Assembly (NCBI GenBank): GCA_905221605.1
Contig: CAJNDS010001657.1
Coordinates: forward strand, 402,144 to 466,143
Direction: 5' to 3'
DNA from: Symbiodinium natans
Taxonomy: Eukaryota; Sar; Dinophyceae; Suessiales; Symbiodiniaceae
DNA: 64,000 bases
Under the pieces are notes generated by a model. The model was not told where the DNA came from. It saw nothing but the letters and a program-made list of their open reading frames with translations, and did not search any database. Both the position numbers and the translations under genes were made by a program. This document shows positions 30,374 to 40,438 of the stretch, one piece after another; position 1 is the stretch's first letter; each line of letters opens with the position of its first letter.

Positions 30374-32974
30374 CTTACCATCAATGATGTCGTAGCCGCG
30401 GCGGCGCTGCTCCTCCAGGCCAGTGTTGAGTTCCGGGTGCATTGTGATCTCTGTGTTTTGTGTATGTGTGCGTTTTCGGCTGTCAACTTGTTTGGCTACT
30501 TGAAAGATAAAAGGGAGCTGCCATGGCTCCGAAAGTCTCGAAAGGAGTATGCTCTTCGCCGGGTCTCCTCGTATCTCTCGGGCGCCACGCGGTTCAGCTG
30601 GCGGACCTCGCAAGGGCCCCCATTTGGGCCCCAAGAGTGCCGCAGAGACGTTGGAGGGTCGCAGGCCTCACGGATGTGGTCGCCTTTGATGTCCTGCACA
30701 GCGTGAGACGGTAACCTTCACATGCCTTCATTGAGCCGCCTTGCAAACAGCATTTTGTTGCCTGGCCTTGTGTCTTACCACCCTGTACTGAAGCGAAGGC
30801 TCAACTGATCCACGGACTGGAATTCGTTCAACTCATCGGCAAATCCCGGCTACATAAACTTGAGAAAGACGAAGAGAGACACCCAGCAAGAGCAGCTGAC
30901 ACGCAAACCAAAGACGCTCAAGGTGCACATCGCAGGCCCTAGCGTGGAAGTTGTGGTCGACGATGTACCGATTCCTGGCACAGCCAGGAACTTGGCCACT
31001 TTGGACGACACTCCGACGATGTCAAAGCAAAAGCAACGGCCTGCAGAGGCCTCCGCAGCTTTCTCTGATTTCGGGAATACGATTCGATACACAGACTGGT
31101 CTGCACATATGGCAATGGCGAAGATATCCACACCTACTGAGGCCAAAAGCAGGCATGCCTGAAATGAGTCTGTCCACTGGCATCCTACATCTGAGGGCAG
31201 TGAGGGACCGTGTGTCACCTCTTTTTACCAAAACAAAAAAAGCACCGAGACCTGCAAATGATCTGACTTCTCACGAAAAACATGTTCTCCCCTGGTCCAA
31301 ACGCGGCAGGCGCAGCTTGTACCGATCCGTGCGCTCTTTTTGCATGGTGTCGAAGAGCCGGAGCATGTCAGCATCGTAGGTCTGACAAAGGCTGAGGGCA
31401 AGAAACTGCAAAAAGGCTTTTGGGCAGGTCCAGCTCTTCTTGTCAGCTCCTCTTTGAGCTGACACGAGCTCACGGAAAGCAGGCTACGCCTGGAACCTCA
31501 AACTCCGAAAAATTTGAATCCGCAACATGAGACGATGCCCGGGCCTCATGAGACAAAATGCCATACGCAGCGGTCTCCCGGCCCTGGCAGCTTGAGCAAA
31601 GGAGTTTTTCGAGCATTTGCACCATTACACGTCAGGATCACGTCAGGCCAAAAGCCGATTCATGTGCCGAGTCATTCCTTGGACCCTGCCACGGGAAACT
31701 CGCACTTTTTCCGGCCTTGTAGGAGGGAGGGAACTGAGCATTCCCGCGCATCGCAATCTCCACCTGCGATGGAGGTTCTTGTCTCACCCTGAGGCCTAAA
31801 AGAAGCACAATCCGTGCAGATGCATGCAGCTGTAGATCGTGAAGCCTTACAAGCTTTCTGCTGTGATTTCTCATATAAAGCTAGCAAGCGCATAACTTGT
31901 CACAGGGACAAGAGAGCAGGGCTTGCCTTAGTTGCCCCGCAAAGCACCAAACTCGGCTCAACCTACACCCGACATCGCTGGTTTGACACTTCTCAAAAAA
32001 AAGGCCTACAACACCCCCAACTCCGAAAACCTTTGCGAAGGTCTCGCCTCTCTTGTGTGGTCGATGCTCTTCAGGCGCTCTTCTCGGTACGGGTCGATGA
32101 ACTTGCCCACGAGCTGAGCACAAGCTAGACGCTTTCAGTTCAGGGGAGCTCAGGATGGTTTGGGGAGTGGCTGAGGATTTGGGTGCCAGGAGGTGAGATG
32201 GCAATGAAGAAACACCATATGGTGACTTGTTTTTGTCCGGTATGCGTGTCCTTGACAAGGCGAACTTTTCGCAAGGCAACATGGTCCACAAACCTAGTAC
32301 CACTCCAAAGAAGAGTCGAGATCTTGCACAAGGCGGCAGTAAAGATCTCACGGTTTTGTCATGAAAGGAACACAAAGAGGCAACACAGCCACACCAAGCC
32401 ACAGCCTCAAACCTGCAATCCCTTTGTTCTTAGGGTTTAGGGTTTAGGGTTTAGGGTTTAGGGTTTAGGGTTTAGGGTTTAGGGTTTAGGGTTTAGGGTT
32501 TAGGGTTTAGGGTTTAGGGTTTAGGGTTTAGGGTTTAGGGTTTAGGGCCCCAAAACAGCCAAGACCCACACGGGATCGTAGGCGTTCTTGGCCATGTGTT
32601 TGTCTGTCGCCTGCCATTGGGGCACAACGGCGACATCTTGCGGGGCGCTACCATACGTTCTTCTAGAGCATGCAACTTAACGCCACAGCTAGAGACCACC
32701 GGCTATTCCAACCCCATCGTCAAAAAACGAACCTTCCGCGCAGCACGAAACAAGACTCGCGCAGCAAACATGAGGCTGACACAAATTCATGGTCCTGGAC
32801 CCAAGGTATAGACTTGCACCCCAAGCCAACTTGCTGTGGACTCTCTTTTTTCCCATGCACGTGGCTCACGTTAACAAGGGCTTGCAGCACTTTTGTGCAG
32901 CATGCCACGTAACAATCTGTCACCACGCCGATGAACCGGAGTTGAGCTATGATGTGAAGCCAAGCATTGCAGCT
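30374..32974 (-). CDS. Multi-exon gene for an unrecognised, probably membrane-associated protein
   Basis: Exons, 5' to 3' on the minus strand, mostly phase 0. 32,870-32,974: SCNAWLHIIAQLRFIGVVTD ... KVLQALVN, then AAC|GTGAGC, 35 codons. About 32,220-32,300: VDHVALRKVRLVKDTHTGQK. 32,048-32,113: LVGKFIDPYREERLKSIDHT RE, ending GAG|GC, 22 codons. 31,292-31,405: acceptor CTTTTTGCAG, FLALSLCQTYDADMLRLFDT ... LRLPRLDQ. 31,051-31,158: acceptor CTCATTTCAG, ACLLLASVGVDIFAIAICAD ... PKSEKAAE, ending GAG|GC, 36 codons, with one membrane-like helix. About 30,500-30,690: DIKGDHIREACDPP onward. 30,374-30,448: ITMHPELNTGLEEQRRRGYD IIDGK, ending AAG|GTAGAT, 25 codons. A further exon (SWLDKNLGDQKHSIRK, about 33.03-33.09 kb) may lie upstream. 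Neither start codon nor terminus is fixed, and the segments could belong to more than one gene. Confidence 0.45.
32430..32547 (+). repeat. Interstitial telomere-type array, (TTTAGGG) about 16-17
   Basis: About 117 bp of perfect TTTAGGG heptamers, the largest such block in the window. It lies between two minus-strand exons (32,870-32,974 and about 32,220-32,300), hence probably inside an intron, where the transcript would read CCCUAAA. Confidence 0.97.
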
Positions 32975-33119
32975 CTCTTGTCAAACCACATCGATGGCCT
33001 TGTAGTTGCTTACGGATGGAATGCTTCTGGTCGCCCAAGTTCTTGTCAAGCCATGAGACTATCGGGGTTTCAGTCACAAGCTTGGATCCATTAAGAACCA
33101 TATTAAGACATACAAACAT

Positions 33120-34860
33120 GGCAGATCATCGCAGCTTGGGGAAGTTCGGTTCATCAGGGGTCAGAAGCCTACACCAAACGCCCACAGTGGGGCGCATGTG
33201 ACAACTTTTGGCACAATCTGACCACCCAGATCAATCCAACACAGTTGGGCCTTGAGAGAAATGATTCACTTCAGTATTCCCTACCCTTGCAGCTACCTTA
33301 CGTAGGTGCCGTTTTCAGGCAGGTCATTTTTCAGATGCTTCGAAGGTGGGCACTCCAGGGATCTCTCTGGAAAAATAAGGGGAAAGTCGGGGCTGGTAGG
33401 TTTGCAGGTTCCGGGTTGCGCTGGGCGCTGGCTGGCACTTTTCACCTCGGAGGATGTTCAAGGCGGATGCAGGAGATGCACCTGCAAGCCGGAGGGTAAG
33501 ACAGATGCTGTTTGTCGTAGTCTGCCGGGCGAGGTGGCAGGGCTACGTGGCTCCAGCAGGATCTGCTATCACGAAAGCAGCGTAAGTAGTTAAGATAGGT
33601 GTGCCCAGGCTGCGGCCAATGCAACTTCTGGGCAAAGGCTCCACTGAGGCGTGGACCGACTGCGACGGCTGCATCATCCCAACGAGCTCCTCAAGCAGAC
33701 TAACTTCGAGGGACTTCCTGTTGTGACACTTGAGTCACATCGAAAACTATCGTGCAAAGGACCCCCACTGCAACATGCGACAGCATGCGACCTCGATCGT
33801 CATCCATGCGCCGGCGCCGCCGACTGTGGCTTCCAACTCACCGGTCCTGCAAAAAGGACAGGCACAACACATGTGGCGTGCACAGGCTCCACACGAAGCG
33901 CAAGCTTCCGTGTAGAGTCAAAGGCATCGAGCCAAGAGGTTGCCAACATCCTCCTTTAGGGCTTTCAGGGCGAGGCTGGGGGTTTCCCAGCGAAAAAACC
34001 CTTCAGAGTTTACTGCTTCGGGATTCTCAACATCTACTTGAGCCAGCATCTCCCCCATCTGCTTTCAAGACGCATTCTTACACCACTTCAACCCCACAGA
34101 ACCGCAGGACCATGAGACCAAACATCAGAGGACCGCAAGACCACCCCGGACCAGGGGACTCCAGGACCGCCCGCATCGCCCGCATCGCCCGCCACAACCG
34201 GAAGCCCGAGAAACTTTAAGTGCCTGCAAGATCCTGAAAGTGCCTACGCCTTAAACCCGAGTTCAAGACCCAAAGAAAGCCCGCCCCCTACCCCCTGATC
34301 ACAAAGTGCTCCTTGGGCTCAGCTGCATGGACACTCGCTGGGTTCCAAAGAGGTAGCTGCCGGGGCCCAGCCGGCAGAAGAGCGCCTGACCAGATACCGT
34401 GCAGCCTTGGGGGTTCAAGTCGGAGAACCAAACTTCCAGTGCCCCTGTGCACAGTACGGGCTTCTAAGATACCTAGAGGTTGAGAGCGAGCCCTTCGAAG
34501 CTTGCACGCAATGAAGATGAAAACTCGCTAACCGCTGCCTTGCTGGCGCTGTTCTTCGGCTGGTTGGCGAACTCCGCAACCTTGCAGAGCAAGGCTGCTG
34601 TGTGATCTAGGCGTTAACCAGTCCAGTCTCCATATGGAATCATGCCCACAACTCAGTTGGCGGAATTTGCGGCTGCCAATGCACGTGGCCGGCATATTCG
34701 TTGGAGTATGGGCTGCCCTGGCCCGCTGCCGCCTTCTCATCGACGGGATCATCTGGGTGAGGCCTCACCAAGTTTCACCAAGTGTTCAAGCTCAGTGACC
34801 CGTAGTAGCAGCCATAGCATTCTCAAGCACAGGTGCAGAGGATGCAGACAATGGAAAAGC
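33120..34860. other. Stretch without a supported gene
   Basis: Open frames occur on both strands (for example plus 33,752-34,219), but they are basic, repetitive in places (CGCATCGCCCGCATCGCCCG near 34,170) and lack exon edges. Confidence 0.4.
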
Positions 34861-34872
34861 TTGCAGAAAAAC

Positions 34873-35242
34873 TCAACACGGCCTGTAGGCTTCCGCCAGG
34901 AGCACTGTGGAGATGGCTGCAGGGAGGTTTATGGAGGCGAGGCCTCTCGGCAAAGCATCGGTGTAACATGAAGAGGTTGTGCACGTCACTGGGTAAAGGA
35001 CAACCAATATTGTACTGTTGTAGAGCCACCTGTCACCTGCGCAACATGGCATGCACCAGAAGAACGGCACGGCATTTACAATCCGCACCCCGGCAAAGCC
35101 CACTCTCTGTGAATCTCTGAGTCCGGCTGGGGGTTACAACCACAATCCTGAACGTCTCGCCCGGAAAATTTTGCCAGCGAGCTTTTGGCCAAATTTCTAC
35201 ACCCGAGACCAAAAAAAGTGTGTTTTTCACAGCAGTTCGCAT
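34873..35242 (-). CDS. Two overlapping protein-like frames, uncertain exon structure
   Basis: Frame one (35,242-35,033) starts with ATG and reads MRTAVKNTLFLVSGVEIWPK, then ARWQNFPGETFRIVVVTPSR. Frame two (35,103-34,873) reads VRIVNAVPFFWCMPCC, WLYNSTILVVLYPVTCT and SINLPAAISTVLLAEAY. A short intron or an indel near 35,100 would join them. The second part has membrane-like stretches. No domain is recognised. Confidence 0.3.
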
Positions 35243-35554
35243 CTGGCAGCCGATTTCTCAGAGAAAAACGTAGAGGCGCAAAAGGCACTTTGCACCAGCA
35301 GTCCTGCTCATCGACTCTGAGCTTTAAACGCCTGCATCCCAAAATCCCTTTCTCAACACACGGACGAGGAATCTCAACACAAGCTTTTGACCCCGCATCC
35401 CTTCTCGCTGGCCTCGCTGGCCTGCAGGCTCCATGGGCATATGGATGGGCCTGGAAACTTTCACAGCAGAAGAACAAAGACTTGCCTAGCCCCGGGGCGT
35501 AGAGAGCCTTCTCACACCTACTTTGCCAAAGGCGCATCAGCTGCCAGCCACGAG

Positions 35555-35659
35555 GCAAACCTCAAACCTTTTTGGGAGGACACCGTCAAGAATGTCCGTG
35601 TTTCACCCTTCGGTCCCGCTGTCGCCCCAAAGATGCGCATCATCGACATTTGTGGCTCC
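35555..35659 (+). CDS. 35-codon plus-strand exon with consensus donor
   Basis: CCACGAG|GCA opens and TCC|GTGAGT closes a 105-nt frame in phase 0: ANLKPFWEDTVKNVRVSPFG and PAVAPKMRIIDICGS. It is the best exon-like signal found on the plus strand. The opposite strand here also has an open frame (35,703-35,518), so strand is not certain. The frame continues past the donor into low-complexity valine-rich sequence, which supports using the donor. Confidence 0.4.
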
Positions 35660-35789
35660 GTGAGTTTCGTGTGTGTTTTCAGAGTCATGGGGCCGCACAT
35701 CAACAGGTCAGGGTCGGCTGCGTCCGGGGAGGGGCCACAGCCAGGTCAGTCACTTGCACGTGCTCAAGCGCAGGGGACATTCACATTTA

Positions 35790-36140
35790 CAAATACGATG
35801 ATTGTTATGATTGTTATGACTGTTGTGGCTGTTATGGTTGCTATGACTGTCACGATTGTTGCGATTGCTCTGATTGTTAGGATTGTTGCGAAACTGTCGT
35901 GGCCTTCGGAAGTCTGGGTTAGACGCGAAACTTTTGTCGCTTTTGGACGTCTGGGCTCGCATGGTATTTCACTCAAGCATCCTTTGAGCTTTATTTCTGT
36001 ATTTGTAGTTGTACTTGCGCTTGCACAAGCATTTGCATGTGTACTTGTTTTTGTTTTTGTTCTTGTTGTCGTTGTCGTTGACATAGTCGTTGTCGCTGCA
36101 ACATCGTCATCCTCATCGTCATCCTCATCCCAGTCGTCTG
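35790..36140. repeat. Two low-complexity tracts, GATTGTTAT-like and TTGTCGTTG/TCATCC
   Basis: About 35,795-35,890 is a degenerate 9-bp GATTGTTAT/GACTGTTGT repeat. About 36,035-36,140 is TTTTTGTT, TTGTCG and CATCGTCATCCTCATC. They produce Val/Ile-rich and Ser-rich frames that mimic membrane proteins. Confidence 0.85.
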
Positions 36141-36930
36141 AGCATCGGGGAGTCTGAGAGCCTGCACACTGGTCGGCACCGACAAGTCTGAACGAAACGG
36201 CACAAGGGACTGGGGTCGTAAGAGTGAGAGTAAGGGCCAAAACGAAGACGAAGAAACGCGTTTGGATCACGTCGAAGACAGGAAGGACTTCGAGCCCGGA
36301 GAAGAGGAAGCTAGGAAGAGAGCGAGGGCGAAGACGAAAATATATGGCGCCATAGATCAACAAAACAGCAGCACAAGCAGAGAAGGATGGCCCAGCCGGT
36401 GGAGGGCAAAAGGCTGTGGCTTAGGGGTCCCCCACGAACAAGGCAGGCCGGCGCTGTTGTCCTTAGAGAACCTGAACCCCACGCCGTACAAAAAGTCATG
36501 GTTGGAGGCGCTTATATGTGCCGCGCGAAAGATGAATTCCGCCGGTGAACCCCGAGGTCAGTAGGCAGCCCCGTTATAGACACACATCTGTATATAGAGA
36601 TACATAACTCCAAACCATGAGACTTCTCCTAGGGCCCGCGCTCTCCCCCCGCCGATGCCGTCTGAAGCGCCCGGCCACCTGGCGCCTGGTGAGCCCAAGG
36701 AGGGAAAAGAAAAAAATGATGCCCGAAAGGATTGAGGATTGGGGCTCGGTTTTTTCCGCTTTAGGGGCGGTGGTGGAGCCCCAGTGTCCCCAAGACCGCC
36801 CAACACATGGTCACAAGTGCTGATGCATGCTGCAAATCCGAACATCTTTACTCTCAACCCCACATCTTATGACTAACAGTACCCGACGCAGCCGCGCTCG
36901 CCTTGCTGACCAGCTGGCCTGAAGTGCCAC

Positions 36931-37490
36931 CTGCAAGGTTCGCAACATGCTGCTGCCCTCGACTCGAGGACAGAAAGCACCGAGATAGATCCAGATCTTC
37001 TCAGGGGCTTGGTTCGCGGTACTGTCGTTGAAGAAACACTTCAAAGGCGCATCTTTTGGTGCAAAGTCGCATACCAGCGTGTATTTGGGGCGAAGATTCC
37101 ACGACACAGGTTCAACATGGAGCTTATGCAGCTGTATCTTGATGTGCCACCAAATTGTTGCTGCAGGTAGATGTGGCGCAGGTTCATGTACGGACATGTC
37201 TGATTCTTGGCGTGGGCTTTGCCAACAAAGGTCACATGTGGCTTCAAAAGGTGGACTTGCATGTGTGAAATCATGTTTCCGCCAGCGAGTGAAGCCCGAC
37301 CCGTTCGTGTTCTTCAGTCAGCCGCACTGCTCGAGTGGAAGCCTGTACTTGGGGAATGACGTGACTTAACTACGTGCCGAGCGGGACATTGTCTCAGGTC
37401 GGGTGGCGGAAGTGCTGGCAAGCACAGTGAATTCGGAAGATTCTTTGAGAGGAGGTTCACGGACCACTTGATAGTGCTGCGAAAATATGC
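36931..37490 (-). CDS. Two-exon segment of an unrecognised protein, 166 codons
   Basis: Exon 1 (37,374-37,490, 39 codons) follows TGCGCTTGAG and reads AYFRSTIKWSVNLLSKNLPN ... DLRQCPARH, ending CAC|GTAGTT. A 62-nt GT-AG intron follows (37,312-37,373). Exon 2 (36,931-37,311, 127 codons) reads NTNGSGFTRWRKHDFTHASP, PFEATCDLCWQSP, TIWWHIKIQLHKLHVEPVSW, NLRPKYTLVCDFAPKDAPLK, EKIWIYLGAFCPRVEG and ends CAG|GTGGCA. Both lengths are exact codon multiples and the intron is phase 0. The H-x-F ... C-x2-C part is faintly reminiscent of a zinc-binding motif, but I do not claim it. More exons must exist on both sides; an upstream frame DDIYVSVVLLYITIA near 37.53 kb may be one. Confidence 0.55.
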
Positions 37491-37718
37491 CTCAAGCGCA
37501 TAGATGTATCGCACGCAATGGTGATGTACAGCAACACGACGCTGACGTAAATATCATCGTGCTTTTTGCGTGTTTGCATGTAATACCAAAACGTCCAACA
37601 TCTTTGTACCATAGAATGTACAAAAGAGCAAAAACGCTTTGAATAGAAAAGTTTTGGGCATTATCTAAACAAGCATGGACGCTTTTGGCACAGCGTGACT
37701 TGCTCCAGGCTCGTCAAT

Positions 37719-38273
37719 CTATCTTGGGCCGTATGATGATGAAGAAAGCCTAAATGCCAGCGTTTTTTTGGGCGTTTTCGCAAAGGCCTGAACACTTGTG
37801 ACAGCACGTCTGTTCCAGAAAGGTGAAACATGCTTGTGCTGTGTGTGCAAGAACGCTGTAAATACTGATGGGATGTGGGGCATGTTGGCCAAAGGCATGA
37901 ATGCGTATGACAGCGCCTCTTCTTCCAGATTCTTGTGCTGTCTGTTGTAAAGTAGAAGAAACAACGCTGCAACTACTAGTACCAGTGGACATGGAAGCCA
38001 CGTAAATGGATGCTCTTACCCTCACCCCACACGTACGGAAACGTCTCGTCATGCTACATAGCAAGTTTCGACAGGGATCGACAACGACCGATCTGAGGAG
38101 GTGAACGTGAAATGTCTGCAAACTGTGCCCAATAACGAACACATGCGTAAACAACGAGAAATGTCATGCGTATGGTTTGTGCGCATGCTTAATTCCTTGA
38201 ACCACGGGAGACCTTTCGAGGGCGAAGGTGAACGCAGTGCCGCTTCCTCAGCAGGTTCAGGCAGCCCTCTCAC
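37719..38273 (-). CDS. Protein-like minus frames, possible upstream exons of the 37-kb gene
   Basis: Frames at 38,273-38,049 (KGLPWFKELSMRTNHTHDIS) and 37,964-37,719 (NLEEEALSYAFMPLANMPHI, PFWNRRAVTSVQAFAKTPKK) have balanced composition. They change frame between them, and exon edges were not resolved. They could be 5' exons of the gene at 36.9-37.5 kb or a separate decayed gene. Confidence 0.3.
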
Positions 38274-38279
38274 AATATG

Positions 38280-39360
38280 TCGAACAGCATATCACGCAGG
38301 TGACATTCAAACAATGGCGCTGCGGCGTGGATCAGCGTTATGAGAAGGACAAACTGTTGCGTCCAGCATATGTCGAAGCTAGTATCTCTCCCGAACGTCA
38401 AACGTGAACCCTCCGGACTCTCACACGATGAACACGCAGCTTCAAAATAAAAGGAAGCTCCGAGTTTCTAATTCTAAGAGCTGACCAGAAGCTCCGAAGC
38501 CCGAACAAGCCGTAAGCTGAAACTTCACCAAGCGGCTGCATCCTGGAGGAGCCGCGAGCCATGTGACTCTGGACCCCTGGCACACAAGTGACTTTGGGAC
38601 TTTGGGGGCCAAAAGGTCTCAAGCTTGCAGCCCTCCGCGAGAGAGCGGAGGTGATAGAAAGTGTTACCACCAAACCTCTCTCCTCCCACGACCACTGAAC
38701 CCTACAGAGGTACTTGCAGGACACCGTCCTTCGAGATGCGAAAAGGCCAGAGCCCAGTAGCTCCTGCAGCCGAGACTTAGGCTTCAGCACAGGCACTGTG
38801 GGCTTGGAAGTTGAGGTTTTGGTGCCTAGGCCGCTTGGGCTTGGAGTGGCTGAGGGGATGTTGTTGCGTTGGTCTTTTGATTATGAAGACCTGGGGGCAC
38901 AAGCCCCTGTCGAAACGGTGTTGTCTACTTAACATAAACAAACTTGCCATCACATCAAAACCATTGCAAGTACCATAGTTTTCTGCATCCACATCAATCC
39001 AAACTTGTTCCGAAAGCGACACTACTTGCAAAATTTTTTAACAATCCTCATGCAAAAGCACACCGTGAAATTCCAACTGCACGTATGCTCGACTGCTACG
39101 ACGCCGACGACGACCACGACGAGGACGCCACAACTGCCCTAGGCTCGCCAGCGCAGTCAGCAAGGGTCCTCGATTTGGTACGCGTGGAGTTTGGTTTCGC
39201 TGGCGTGGACCTGAACGGAACACTCTCGGGCTGATTGCCAGCAGGGTCATGAGCACTGCGCAACTGCCACGCGATGCCTACTCGCATGAATAGCACAGGA
39301 GTCTTTCGAAGCCCCTACTGAAAGTTCTCATGCGCGACTGACCATGTCTACTTTTGCCGA
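38280..39360. other. Stretch without a supported gene
   Basis: A GACGACGACCACGACGAGGAC tract lies near 39,105-39,127. No exon edges are seen. Confidence 0.4.
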
Positions 39361-39365
39361 GGGTC

Positions 39366-39881
39366 TCACAGGTTTTGGGGCATGGTTCTCTGAACCTCCT
39401 CAGCAATGGCATACAAACGTGCATAGGCCTCACGTCCTCTTATCGTGAAGCCATCGGCGGCGCGAGCAGGACGTAGTTGGAGGACTTGCGCTATTGGTTT
39501 CGTCACAAGTGCCGTGCAAGGGGTCCAGTTCCCACGCAGTTCCGCGTCAGGGAGAGGGGGGGTAGGCTGGAAGGGATTGGAGGCTGTCCTTCTTGAAACG
39601 ACAGCGTGCCAAGTTTTCACAAAGCCATGCCCGCGGCCCATCTTCCAGCGTGCACACTGTTTGGCATAGGTGTCGAGTTCGGAGATGCCGGGGCCTTCTG
39701 GGGAAGTGTTCGTCTCCAATTTCGTGAAGCGATCTCTTTCTGCATGGCTCCCGGCATCCTCTCCATTGTCTTCGTCGCTCTTTGCCGTGTGCCCTGTCTG
39801 GCCTAATCGGTCCCAGTGTCGCTTCGGGCTCTTAGCTTCAAAGCTTGCAGCTCCAAGAGCAGATTTTTCTTTAGAGCGCAA
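39366..39881 (-). CDS. Unrecognised protein, C-terminal 170 residues
   Basis: One minus-strand frame stays open for about 171 codons and reads like an ordinary soluble protein: LGAASFEAKSPKRHWDRLGQ, GISELDTYAKQCARWKMGRG, HGFVKTWHAVVSRRTAS, LRGNWTPCTALVTKPIAQVL, then a final helix REAYARLYAIAEEVQRTMPQ NL and a stop. There is no ATG at the 5' end; the frame opens at a TGA about 15 codons further upstream, so the true start is probably an acceptor site. No repeats or membrane segments are visible. It is the longest clean single-frame coding signal in this part. The family is not recognised. Confidence 0.5.
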   Translation of the reverse strand: MRSKEKSALGAASFEAKSPKRHWDRLGQTGHTAKSDEDNGEDAGSHAERDRFTKLETNTSPEGPGISELDTYAKQCARWKMGRGHGFVKTWHAVVSRRTASNPFQPTPPLPDAELRGNWTPCTALVTKPIAQVLQLRPARAADGFTIRGREAYARLYAIAEEVQRTMPQNL

Positions 39882-39889
39882 CAGGGAGC

Positions 39890-40435
39890 CCCTTTTGCAT
39901 GCGACAAGTTTGCATCATGCCAAGCCATTTTGCACATGAGAACTTTCACAAAAGGATTGCTGTGACAAGGTTTTCTAGCGTGCACTTTCTATCACTTTCT
40001 GAAGTGTCAGTGCCGGCTCCAATGTTCACGTTTTTGCATGCCGAGCTCTGCCTGATCCGTCATGTCGTGGATGATTTGGTCCTGATGGACAAAGCGTCAC
40101 AAGAGGAGACTGTTCCACTTAGCGTGGATTGTTGTTTTCCGGATTGGACCCACCCACCCCTGCAAATGTCTCGGGCCCCCCTAAATCACACATCCGCGCT
40201 CGGTGGAAAACTATGCAACAGATGATGCCGAAATCAAGACTCCTAATACCCTGTAGCCACATGCGCGAATGGATGGTGGCACCCTTAACACCGCGGTACA
40301 ATCTAGTCAGCCAGACGGTCTGCCAGACAATTTGGCAGACGATAGTGGCTTCAGGGTTTGAAGATGCTTGAGGACCACTCAGGACGACTGACTTGGAGGT
40401 GGGCGTTCAGGGGCTTAGGGTGGCAGGATGGGCTT
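39890..40435. other. Stretch without a supported gene
   Basis: Short frames only. Confidence 0.35.
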
Positions 40436-40438
40436 TCT

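Noticed and set aside
35387-36157. 256-codon ORF as a membrane protein
   Set aside because: The Val/Ile-rich part comes from GATTGTTAT and TTGTCGTTG repeats; only the segment at 35,555-35,659 looks coding.
37374-37560. Frameshift pseudogene reading of the 37-kb gene
   Set aside because: The apparent frame changes disappear when the 62-nt intron and the longer exon 2 are used; both exons are then exact codon multiples.
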